DNA of 23,129 nt from a virus: IMG/VR virus record IMGVR_UViG_3300034374_000195, positions 1 to 23,129 of that record. One strand, written 5' to 3'. Positions 15,329 through 22,852 of the stretch are shown here, one piece after another. The notes beneath the pieces are model-generated. The model ran no database searches. It was not told where the DNA came from and saw only the letters and a program-made list of their open reading frames with translations. The number at the start of each line of letters is the position of its first letter. Positions within the stretch are counted from its first letter, which is position 1. A program made the translations under genes and the position numbers.

Positions 15329-18300
15329 ATGGGCGTCGCTGATCTACCCACTTGGAATCCGTCTAGTGATGAGCTGGAGGAGATTCGTAAGAAGCAAGAA
15401 AAGATAAAGGCTGACCGAGAAGCTGCACAAAGGTTAAACGCTCCTCAGTCTACCACTTCTCCAACAACACCGAACACAACAGCATCTTCTACAACCCCAG
15501 CCCCAACCAATGTCTCTCAAGCGATTGCTGGAGGACAAGAAGCATTCACTGCACGGTTTGAGGCTGGCGAAGAAGATACCACCGAGGATACCCTTGTAGA
15601 AGACGATGACTTCTTGATGGCAGCTCGTAACGTATATCGGTTCAATCACAATGGTCGAGACTTTGATGGGTCAGATCAAGAGCTGGCAGACTACGCCTTA
15701 GATACTATGGGCTGGTTTAACTACAACCTACCTAAGATGACTGTAGATGCCTCTATTATCTCTCGAGCAGACGATAATACAAGAGCATCCTTCCTATACC
15801 TAATGGAAGCCTATGATGATAAAAATATCTCATGGGACGGGACTTGGCGTTTTGTGAAAGGCGTGGCTACCGATCCTACAACTTACGCTGGACTAGCGTC
15901 TTTTGGTATTGGTACTGGAGCAAGCTTTGCTGGTAAACAGCTTGGTAAGGAAGGTCTCAAAGCTCTACTGAAGGGCGGTATGCGTAACACTGTTATTGCC
16001 GCCACTGAGGGGGCTATCTATGGTGCTGTTGATGATATCAACCGTCAGGTCATTGAGACCTCTGTAACAGGTGAGGATATCGACTTAGGACGTACACTGA
16101 AGTCTTCTGCCCTTAGCGCAGCGACTGCTGGTACGATTGGTCTAGCCGCTACCCCTGCTATAAATCAGGCACAAAAGCTTCTAGGAGCTAAACCTAAGAA
16201 ACGTAAGACTTCTAAAGGTGCAGCTAAGACAGCAGACGACGCTACACCAGCCGACGGGGCAACTAAAGATATCAACGAGGCTGGCGCAAAGCTAGTAACT
16301 CGGGTTGAGCAGGAAGGTGCATCAGAGCCTAAGCTAGGTGTCACTTCAGCTATCCTAAAAATCCGTGAGGCTGTAGAAAAGACAACTAAGGATGGATTTG
16401 TTGCTGTAGACCCTGAGACTGGCGTACAGAAGCGTAAGTTAATCAAAGACGCTACAGATATGCTAACAAGTGTCTTAGGTAAGGTAGTCCATAATACTGA
16501 TGGTAGTCTGGATACAAACTCACTGACTCAACAGATACTGGGTATGCAACTTACTCAGGCTGAGTTTAATGCTCTAGGTATTTCTGTACAGCGTACCATG
16601 TCAGACCTTGTAGAAGAGCTGGATGATGTTATACGTCGCCAAGAGGGTGACCTGTCAGAGGACGCTGCGGTTGAACTAGGTGCAGCCCGAGAGGAGCTTG
16701 AAGACCTCTTCCGTAAGCTTAATATACTCGATGAGGGCTTTCGTTCTACTAACGCCCGATCACAAGGTGCAAGACGGGAAAACATCTATCGTGGTGAACT
16801 GCTAAACCTGTTACCTGAAGATATCAAAGTAAGGGATAATGTCACACAGGAAGTAGCTGACCGTGAATGGCTGGCTATGGTTGATAAGCAACGTGAACTG
16901 TTGTCAAAGGATACAGACATCAAACGTCTGAACGGTGAAATTGAACGGGCTTTGAAAAAGAACCGTATCGAGAAAGCCGCTAAGTTGTCAGCAGAACGTC
17001 GTGAACTGTTGAAGCAGAAGATGGACGCACAAAACCCAGGTATTGGGTACAAGGCAAAAGCATCATTCCGTCGCACTGTCGAAGGTGTGAATGAGTTTGT
17101 TATTGGCACTGTGTTTACGACTTCTACGATTGTGGTTAACACACTTCCCTCTCTTGTTAAGACTGCATATAAGCCATTCTTGAATTTCGTAGTTGAGGGC
17201 GATTACGCCAGTTCAGGTTTTCGTAAGATGACTGGTACATACTCGGCTATGTGGAGGATGCGTGAGGGTGCGGCAAAAGCTGCCATTGCTGCTTATAAAT
17301 ATGAGCGTGGGATGCTAACAGGCGACTACAGTAGGTTTATGGAAAACCACAATGTTATCCCTCAGCGTTTCAAAAAGTATGTACCAGTAGGGTCAGTCAT
17401 TCGCCTTTTTCCTAATATTCTCAATATGACCGATGAGTTTTTCCAACAGATTAACTATCGTGGATATGTAGAAGGCCAAGCGATTGCTAACGCTATTCTA
17501 CATAATAAAAGCCTAAAACGTCCTAAGAAAGGAAAAGCCTTAGAAGATTACATCCAAGAGGAAGTAGATAAGGTTATCCTAAACGCCTACGAAAATCTTG
17601 ATGAAGTTCAGATCAAGCAAAACCTTTTAGAACAGGCCGAAGCTCGGGGGATGAACCCTAAGCAAGCTAAGAAGTTTGTAGCTGATGAGTTCAAGAAGGA
17701 TAAGGACAGACAAGCTAAGGGTAAGGATAGCATCTTCAGGAACGCTAAGAACAAGGAAGGACGGTCATACACAGAAGACCTCCTGTTCAAGCGTCAGTTC
17801 TCTGGAGACGGTACGGCATCACAGACAGCTCAGAAGTATGAGCAGTTTGTCCGTGATAACCCGTGGATGAAGATTATAGGTCAGCTCTTCTTCCGTACAC
17901 CAGTTCGTGTATTTGAAGAAGGTATCAGGATGACACCTGGTATTCAGTTGATTGCTCCTAAGTATATCCAAGACTTGCGTGGTGCAAACGGTACAGCTCG
18001 TCAGGTACGGGCGCAAGGTGAAGCCTTGTTGTCATATGGTATCGCTGGGTACGTCATGATGCAGTATGCTCAGGGTAGCATTACTGGTGCTGGTACAGGT
18101 GACTATAAGCGTCGTAAGATGCAGGAAGACACTGACAGGCAACAGCCATACACCATCAAGTTTGACGATGGAACTACACTTAGCTTCAAAAACTACGACC
18201 CGTTCTCGACACCCATTAAGATTATGGTAAATGCCTTTGAGAGATATGAAGAGGTAGAGTATCGTCGTCGTCAAGGCGAGTATGTAGAAGATGAGCTGGG

Positions 18301-19126
18301 GCTGATCCGAGACCGTCTGTACGTCGGTGTAGGCTCACTGTTCAATGCAATCAAAGATGCAAGCCTTATGGAAGGTTTAGATCAAGCCAGTGGCTTAATA
18401 CAGTCATTTGGTAAAGAAGATGCATGGTATCGGGACGTTCTCAAGTTTATGGGGCAGAAGACCCAGCTTGCATTCCCTAACATGATTTACAAGACCAAGA
18501 ATGCATTCTTTGATGACACTCCTACTCTGAAGAACCCCGTAGGCTTCCTACAGCACCTCGAGGCTCGTATGGACTTAGGTTTTACCCCTGTGTCTAACCA
18601 ATACGACATCTTAGGTAACGCAAGGCCAATCGAAGCTCCTACCAACAGTCTTCACGGTATATTCATTACAGATGAAGAAGACCGTCGTAAGGGTAAGTCG
18701 GAAAGAGACCTCTTTGTTCTGCGGAAGATGGAGCTGATTGCTATTGCAACAGATTCAGCCTTCGAGATACCAGCTCGTGTTCCTAATTTCTTTGGTAACC
18801 GAGACCTGAGAACAGAAGCATACCCTGGCGAAGATAAGACCCTGTATGACCGCTATGTCGAAATCTACAGGGAAGCTAACGGTGGGATTACAAACATCCT
18901 ATACCCAATCTTGTCTAACGGTGACCAGATGTATGGGACTGCAAGTCAGGACGGTGCAATCAGTCAGGTTGTCCGTAGTGTAATCGCAAAGCAACGACAG
19001 GTCGCTGCAATCCTTCTTCTAGAAGAACTCGGCAAGATGCCTGAATTTACAAACAGGAAGGTACGTCAGGGTGAGGCTAAAGCTGGTCTCCGTGATGACA
19101 CCATATTCCCTAATGTTAGAGACTAA
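15329..19126 (+). CDS. internal virion protein, T7 gp16-like, without visible transglycosylase domain
   Basis: A 1265-residue core protein (T7 gp16: 1318), the largest ejectosome part, which crosses the inner membrane during infection. Residues 1-70 hold a charged helix and a Ser/Thr/Pro/Asn-rich linker. About 90-195 is a compact module (VYRFNHNGRDFDGSDQELAD, ALDTMGWFNYNLPKMTVDAS, FVKGVATDPTTYAGLASFGI) of a kind I recall from large marine podovirus core proteins. Hydrophobic stretches occur at about 170-240, 587-610 (FVIGTVFTTSTIVVN) and 899-922 (LLSYGIAGYVMMQYAQGS). Coiled-coil-like charged helices fill 430-580. The N-terminal lytic transglycosylase (SLT) domain of T7 gp16, with its catalytic Glu and GLMQ-type motif, is not visible. 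The start follows GAGG by six bases. Confidence 0.9.
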   Translation: MGVADLPTWNPSSDELEEIRKKQEKIKADREAAQRLNAPQSTTSPTTPNTTASSTTPAPTNVSQAIAGGQEAFTARFEAGEEDTTEDTLVEDDDFLMAARNVYRFNHNGRDFDGSDQELADYALDTMGWFNYNLPKMTVDASIISRADDNTRASFLYLMEAYDDKNISWDGTWRFVKGVATDPTTYAGLASFGIGTGASFAGKQLGKEGLKALLKGGMRNTVIAATEGAIYGAVDDINRQVIETSVTGEDIDLGRTLKSSALSAATAGTIGLAATPAINQAQKLLGAKPKKRKTSKGAAKTADDATPADGATKDINEAGAKLVTRVEQEGASEPKLGVTSAILKIREAVEKTTKDGFVAVDPETGVQKRKLIKDATDMLTSVLGKVVHNTDGSLDTNSLTQQILGMQLTQAEFNALGISVQRTMSDLVEELDDVIRRQEGDLSEDAAVELGAAREELEDLFRKLNILDEGFRSTNARSQGARRENIYRGELLNLLPEDIKVRDNVTQEVADREWLAMVDKQRELLSKDTDIKRLNGEIERALKKNRIEKAAKLSAERRELLKQKMDAQNPGIGYKAKASFRRTVEGVNEFVIGTVFTTSTIVVNTLPSLVKTAYKPFLNFVVEGDYASSGFRKMTGTYSAMWRMREGAAKAAIAAYKYERGMLTGDYSRFMENHNVIPQRFKKYVPVGSVIRLFPNILNMTDEFFQQINYRGYVEGQAIANAILHNKSLKRPKKGKALEDYIQEEVDKVILNAYENLDEVQIKQNLLEQAEARGMNPKQAKKFVADEFKKDKDRQAKGKDSIFRNAKNKEGRSYTEDLLFKRQFSGDGTASQTAQKYEQFVRDNPWMKIIGQLFFRTPVRVFEEGIRMTPGIQLIAPKYIQDLRGANGTARQVRAQGEALLSYGIAGYVMMQYAQGSITGAGTGDYKRRKMQEDTDRQQPYTIKFDDGTTLSFKNYDPFSTPIKIMVNAFERYEEVEYRRRQGEYVEDELGLIRDRLYVGVGSLFNAIKDASLMEGLDQASGLIQSFGKEDAWYRDVLKFMGQKTQLAFPNMIYKTKNAFFDDTPTLKNPVGFLQHLEARMDLGFTPVSNQYDILGNARPIEAPTNSLHGIFITDEEDRRKGKSERDLFVLRKMELIAIATDSAFEIPARVPNFFGNRDLRTEAYPGEDKTLYDRYVEIYREANGGITNILYPILSNGDQMYGTASQDGAISQVVRSVIAKQRQVAAILLLEELGKMPEFTNRKVRQGEAKAGLRDDTIFPNVRD

Positions 19127-19137
19127 GGAAAAACATA

Positions 19138-20409
19138 ATGGCAAACTCCATCTATGAATCCACAGGTGATGGAAGCACCACGGACTTTACTATTCCGTAC
19201 AGCTATCTTGAAGCAGATGATGTTACTGCATTCGTAGATGGTGTTTCCACTTCCTTTACTTTTACTTCAGATAACATCGTAAGCTTCGCCACAGCCCCTG
19301 CAAATGGGGCTGCTGTGCGGATTGTTCGTAATACAGATATTGCTTCTCTAAACGTCACCTATTCAGATGGTGGAGCGTTGACAGCTAAACAGCTCAATGA
19401 CTCCAATACCCAGCTCTTATATGGTGTGCAGGAAGCTATCGATACAGCTAACGAAGCTATTACCCTAGATGACGATGGTAAGTTTGACGCTCAGGTAAGC
19501 TCGACTGACCGTGTAATCAAGAACGTGGCTGATCCTACAAATGCTCAGGATGTTGCTACGAAGAACTATGTGGACACTGCATCTACCTCTCAGGTTAACC
19601 AGGCGACCACTCAGGCTACTAATGCCGCTAATTCTGCCACAGCAGCAGCCAACAGTGCGACTGCTAGTGCCAGTTCAGCATCTGCGGCTTCCGCATCAGA
19701 AACAAATGCCGCTACCAGTGCCACTACAGCAACCACTCAGGCTACTAATAGTTCCAACTCAGCGACAGCTAGTGCGAACTCAGCGACTGCTTCGGCAACC
19801 TCAGCGACAGCTAGTGCGACCTCGGCAACCGCAGCGGCCTCTAGTGCTACAGATGCTCAGAGTAGCGAGGATGAAGCTGAAGAATGGGCTACAAAGACAA
19901 ATGGTATTGTAGCAAGTACTGGCTACTCATCTAAGGCATGGGCTACAGGTGGCACAGGTGTCACCAACCAATCAGGTGGTGGTGCTTCTGAGGAATGGGC
20001 TACCAAAACTACAGCTACTGTAGATGGTACTGAGTATTCAGCCAAAGAGTACGCCATTGGCGCACAGGCGGCTAATACAAGCGGTTCAGCTAAACAGTGG
20101 GCTGTAGGTGGTGGAGCAAGCTTTGACATTAACACTGCTGTAGAAGGTACTAACTACTCAGCTAAGTATTATGCAGAACTTGCGGCCTCAACCCTAGACA
20201 GCTTTGATGATGTGTATCTGGGCGGTAAGAGTAGTGCGCCATCAGTGGATAATGATGGAGACCCTCTGACTGCTGGTGACTTATACTTTGATACCACCAC
20301 AAGTAAACTAAGATACTACGATGGTTCAGCATGGAACAATGTAGAAGCAGTGGATACTAGCACATTTGCTACTGCTGGCTTCAGTATAGCCATGAGCGTG
20401 GCTCTATAA
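19138..20409 (+). CDS. tail fibre protein, T7 gp17-like N-terminus
   Basis: A 423-residue fibre subunit. Residues 1-150 match the virion-attaching N-terminal domain of T7 gp17: GDGSTTDFTIPYSYLEADDV, AVRIVRNTDIASLNVTYSDG, LTAKQLNDSNTQLLYGVQEA, LDDDGKFDA, and VIKNVADPTNAQDVATKNYV. Residues 152-246 are an Ala/Ser/Thr heptad region expected to form a trimeric coiled shaft. Residues 248-345 contain three EWA...YSAK repeat units. Residues 362-405 (GDLYFDTTTSKLRYYDGSAW) form a small beta domain common at fibre ends, closing with a hydrophobic AGFSIAMSVAL. T7 gp17 is 553 residues and ends in a receptor-binding pyramid that is absent here, so binding may be handed to the following genes. AAGGA precedes the ATG. 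Confidence 0.93.
   Translation: MANSIYESTGDGSTTDFTIPYSYLEADDVTAFVDGVSTSFTFTSDNIVSFATAPANGAAVRIVRNTDIASLNVTYSDGGALTAKQLNDSNTQLLYGVQEAIDTANEAITLDDDGKFDAQVSSTDRVIKNVADPTNAQDVATKNYVDTASTSQVNQATTQATNAANSATAAANSATASASSASAASASETNAATSATTATTQATNSSNSATASANSATASATSATASATSATAAASSATDAQSSEDEAEEWATKTNGIVASTGYSSKAWATGGTGVTNQSGGGASEEWATKTTATVDGTEYSAKEYAIGAQAANTSGSAKQWAVGGGASFDINTAVEGTNYSAKYYAELAASTLDSFDDVYLGGKSSAPSVDNDGDPLTAGDLYFDTTTSKLRYYDGSAWNNVEAVDTSTFATAGFSIAMSVAL
19591..19875 (+). repeat. heptad repeat region in the fibre shaft
   Basis: It codes for about 95 residues of Ala/Ser/Thr/Asn sequence with seven-residue periodicity, repeated units such as NSATASA, TSATASA and TSATAAS. At the DNA level an 18-base stretch occurs at 19606-19623 and 19732-19749 (126 bases apart), and a 20-base stretch at 19758-19777 and 19800-19819 (42 bases apart). 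Both spacings are multiples of 21 bases, one heptad. Confidence 0.88.
19879..20190 (+). repeat. three EWA...YSAK protein repeats in the fibre
   Basis: Three imperfect units begin at residues 248, 285 and 319: EEWATKT ... GYSSKAWATG, EEWATKT ... EYSAKEYAIG, and KQWAVGG ... NYSAKYYAE. Conserved points are the Trp-Ala near the start and Tyr-Ser-Ala/Ser-Lys near the end. Similar units occur in many phage fibres and probably form stacked shaft segments. The DNA copies have diverged more than the heptad repeats have. Confidence 0.82.
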
Positions 20410-20423
20410 ACTAAGGAATTATT

Positions 20424-20759
20424 ATGGCACAGAATTTTAGACGATATACCCTACAGGGCGTAGGCACTTCAGCCGCAGATATTCCTGATGGGGCTAACTT
20501 TGACAGTTACGATACCATTGTAGGTATCCACATGACAAACATTACAAGCAACGCCATCAATGTAGACTGCTATATTAACGATGGTACTAGCGACATCTAC
20601 TTGGTTAAGGGTGCGCCTATTGCCGCTGGTGGTGCATTACAGGTACTTGATGGTGGCGCAAAGATTGTTGTCCAGTCTGGTGACAGACTATGGATTAAAT
20701 CAGATACAGCTAGTTCAGTAGACTGCTGGGTATCTGCTGTTGATGACATTAGCACATAG
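20424..20759 (+). CDS. small beta-rich virion-type protein, function unknown
   Basis: A 111-residue protein between fibre genes. The sequence alternates short strands and turns: NFRRYTLQGVGTSAADIPDG, SYDTIVGIHMTNITSNAINV, DCYINDGTSDIYLVKGAPIA, GGALQVLDGGAKIVVQSGDR and KSDTASSVDCWVSAVDDIS. This is the pattern of an all-beta domain of the kind I recall as a small stand-alone protein in marine phages, usually unnamed. No catalytic motif, signal peptide or membrane segment is visible. It may be a fibre-linked or capsid-decorating beta domain; this is inference from location and composition only. AAGGA precedes the ATG, and the stop TAG at 20757 is part of the next gene's TAGGAG. Confidence 0.8.
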   Translation: MAQNFRRYTLQGVGTSAADIPDGANFDSYDTIVGIHMTNITSNAINVDCYINDGTSDIYLVKGAPIAAGGALQVLDGGAKIVVQSGDRLWIKSDTASSVDCWVSAVDDIST

Positions 20760-20768
20760 GAGTAAGCA

Positions 20769-21542
20769 ATGGGATATGTAGGAAATCAAACTACAAACGC
20801 ATACTCCTCAATGGACAAGCAGACCATCACTGGTGATGGCGGTGCGTCTTACACACTAACCCATGCTGTAGCTAACGCCCAAGAGATTGAGGTGTTTGTA
20901 AACAATGTGCGTCAGGAAGCTGGTGTTGCGTACACAGTAGCTGGTACTGCACTGAGCATGACAGGCAACGTGGCAAGCACAGATGACTTCTACGTTATCT
21001 ATCAGGGCAAGGCATTGCAGACTGTAGTACCGCCTGATGGTTCTGTAACACAGGCTAAACTTGCTTCTAATGTTGTTTTTATTCCCACAGGAATGATTGC
21101 ACCTTTTGCTATGAGTACAGCCCCTACAGGCTGGCTAGAGTGTGATGGCTCTGCTGTATCAAGAACAACCTATTCAGATTTGTTTGCGGCATTAAGCACC
21201 ACACATGGCGTAGGTGATGGTTCAACTACATTTAATGTGCCTGACCTAAGAGGTGAGTTTATTCGTGGCTGGGATAACGGCAAGGGTACAGATAGCGGTA
21301 GAACATTTGCTTCATCTCAATCAGATAATGCTAATTCTATTAGTCAGGTTAATAGTAGTGGTTCTGGTCAAATAACTGGTTCTCTTTTTACAGTCACTGT
21401 ACCTACTGACGGCACGTATTCAAGTTACTTATCAATGGATGGAAGATTAACCACATACGGTCAAGGTGCTATTAGATTTCAAACAAACGGTATAGAAACA
21501 AGACCACGCAACATCGCCATGATGTACTGCGTAAAAACATAG
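20769..21542 (+). CDS. tail fibre protein with phage tail collar domain
   Basis: A 257-residue protein of three parts. Residues 1-85 are an N-terminal beta module (TITGDGGASYTLTHAVANAQ, EIEVFVNNVRQEAGVAYTVA, DDFYVIYQGKALQ), similar in pattern to the incomplete gene at 22852. A linker with SVTQAKLASN follows at about 95-105. Residues 110-180 form a phage tail collar domain: GMIAPFAMSTAPTGWLECDG, SRTTYSDLFAALSTTHGVGD, and STTFNVPDLRGEFIRGWDNG. The C-terminal 75 residues are Ser/Asn/Gly-rich and end with IETRPRNIAMMYCVK, the usual collar-fibre ending. Collar domains occur in short fibres that bind host surface. The C-terminal part looks more AT-rich than the N-terminal part. AGGAG precedes the start and overlaps the previous stop. 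Confidence 0.9.
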   Translation: MGYVGNQTTNAYSSMDKQTITGDGGASYTLTHAVANAQEIEVFVNNVRQEAGVAYTVAGTALSMTGNVASTDDFYVIYQGKALQTVVPPDGSVTQAKLASNVVFIPTGMIAPFAMSTAPTGWLECDGSAVSRTTYSDLFAALSTTHGVGDGSTTFNVPDLRGEFIRGWDNGKGTDSGRTFASSQSDNANSISQVNSSGSGQITGSLFTVTVPTDGTYSSYLSMDGRLTTYGQGAIRFQTNGIETRPRNIAMMYCVKT

Positions 21543-21551
21543 GAGGCTGTA

Positions 21552-22667
21552 ATGGCATTATCAAAAATACTACCAGCCTCTCAAGAGCAATATGCAGGGG
21601 CGAGAAATCTTATCATCAATGGTGCGATGCAGGTTGCCCAGAGGGGAACGAGTACTACTGACTCCAATGGGTTTGGTGTGGATAGGTTTAAGGGTGCTGT
21701 TGGGAATATGGACGACCTTGTAACAACTTACTCACAGTCAACTACTGCACCTGATGGATTTAGTAATTCTCTTAAAGTTAATATTGACACAGCCGAAACT
21801 GCGTTAGCCGCAGATGAAACATTATTGATACAACACAAAATGGAAGGCCAAAATTTACAACATCTTAAAAAGGGAACTTCATCCGCTAATTCCGTAACGG
21901 TTTCTTTTTGGGTGCGTTCTAATAAAACAGGAACATACATTGTTGAATTAGAAGATATTGATAACGGCAGACACATAGGACAATCTTATACTGTGTCATC
22001 TTCTAATACGTGGGAGTATAAAACACATACGTTTGTGGGAGATACAACAGACCCATTAGGTAACGACAATGGAAACAGTTTAACATTAAACTTTTGGCTA
22101 ATGGCTGGGTCTAATTATTCAAGTGGTACATTACAAACTTCTTGGGGCGATTATAGCGATGCTGACAGGGCGGCAGGGCAAGTCAACTTAGGCGATACTG
22201 CCAACAACAACTGGCACATCACAGGCATCCAACTAGAAGTAGGCGAGACAGCCACACCGTTTGAGCATCGGTCATTTCAAGACGAAATAACAAGATGCAA
22301 ACGATACTATCAAAAGTCTTTCCCATACGACACAGCACCTTTTAACAACGCTGGTCAAGGTGGAGCAAGATGGGATGAAAGAACTGCGGTAATGCCTCCG
22401 AACAGCTACAGCACCAGCACTTATATTGGTGCGTGGTGTCACCTTTCTGTTCCAATGAGAGCCACGCCAACAACTACACAATATAACACTAATACTTCTG
22501 GAACATCTGGTTCTTACTTAAACGACTTACAAAATAGCGGTGTATCAACCAGTTACTCTATAACAGCCACAAGTCATAATACAGAAAAACTGCACTATTA
22601 TGTAGGTGGAATATCAAATCAAGGAAATACTTTTGGTGTTAACTGGGAAGCTGATGCGGAGTTATAA
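21552..22667 (+). CDS. putative receptor-binding tail protein with carbohydrate-binding-like fold
   Basis: A 371-residue protein. Residues 17-50 (ARNLIINGAMQVAQRGTSTT and the following VDRF) are a motif widely seen in phage tail proteins that starts a jelly-roll carbohydrate-binding-like domain. The segment VSFWVRSNKTGTYIVELEDI near 115-135, LNFWLMAGSNYSSGTLQTSW near 175-200, and WHITGIQLEVGETATPFEHR closing at about 240 complete that domain. RCKRYYQKSF follows, then a variable Ser/Thr/Asn-rich C-terminal domain (250-371) expected to touch the receptor. Bases 21841-22140 are 36% GC against 47% in the capsid gene, suggesting that this tip region was exchanged. AGGAGG, overlapping the preceding stop TAG, lies five bases before the ATG. 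Confidence 0.85.
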   Translation: MALSKILPASQEQYAGARNLIINGAMQVAQRGTSTTDSNGFGVDRFKGAVGNMDDLVTTYSQSTTAPDGFSNSLKVNIDTAETALAADETLLIQHKMEGQNLQHLKKGTSSANSVTVSFWVRSNKTGTYIVELEDIDNGRHIGQSYTVSSSNTWEYKTHTFVGDTTDPLGNDNGNSLTLNFWLMAGSNYSSGTLQTSWGDYSDADRAAGQVNLGDTANNNWHITGIQLEVGETATPFEHRSFQDEITRCKRYYQKSFPYDTAPFNNAGQGGARWDERTAVMPPNSYSTSTYIGAWCHLSVPMRATPTTTQYNTNTSGTSGSYLNDLQNSGVSTSYSITATSHNTEKLHYYVGGISNQGNTFGVNWEADAEL

Positions 22668-22669
22668 AA

Positions 22670-22852
22670 ATGGATAGCATGACAATTACAAACGCAAAAT
22701 ATGGTGCTGACTCAGAAGGAAATAACACAAGCATTAAAGCCACCATTGACGGCACAGAGATGTTCGTTCCCATAGACCCAGCCAACCGCCACTACGTAGA
22801 AATCTTGCGTCAGGTAGATGCTGGCACACTAACAATACAGGAGGCTGAATAA
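22670..22852 (+). CDS. small conserved-type phage protein, function unknown
   Basis: A 60-residue acidic protein: ITNAKYGADSEGNNTSIKAT, IDGTEMFVPIDPANRHYVEI and LRQVDAGTLTIQEAE. Short proteins of this kind are common just after tail fibre genes in phages, and the same motif occurs in others as the end of a fibre protein. It may therefore act as a small chaperone or accessory of the preceding fibre; no activity is claimed. GGAG lies eight bases before ATG 22670, with an in-frame ATG three codons later. Its stop overlaps the next start as TAATG. Confidence 0.75.
   Translation: MDSMTITNAKYGADSEGNNTSIKATIDGTEMFVPIDPANRHYVEILRQVDAGTLTIQEAE

Noticed and set aside
16165-16446. 93-codon minus-strand open frame inside the gp16-like gene
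   Set aside because: Low-complexity Ser/Ala/Val sequence produced by the complement of Lys/Glu/Ala codons; no supporting signals.
16786-17142. 118-codon open frame on the minus strand inside the gp16-like gene
   Set aside because: Ser/Arg/Phe-rich translation with no family pattern, no Shine-Dalgarno, and fully antisense to a clear structural gene; all real genes here are on the plus strand.
19541-19912. 123-codon plus-strand frame over the fibre heptad region, rich in Leu, Arg and Gln
   Set aside because: It is a frame-shifted reading of the Ala/Ser/Thr repeat codons; the repeat keeps any frame open, and there is no start signal.
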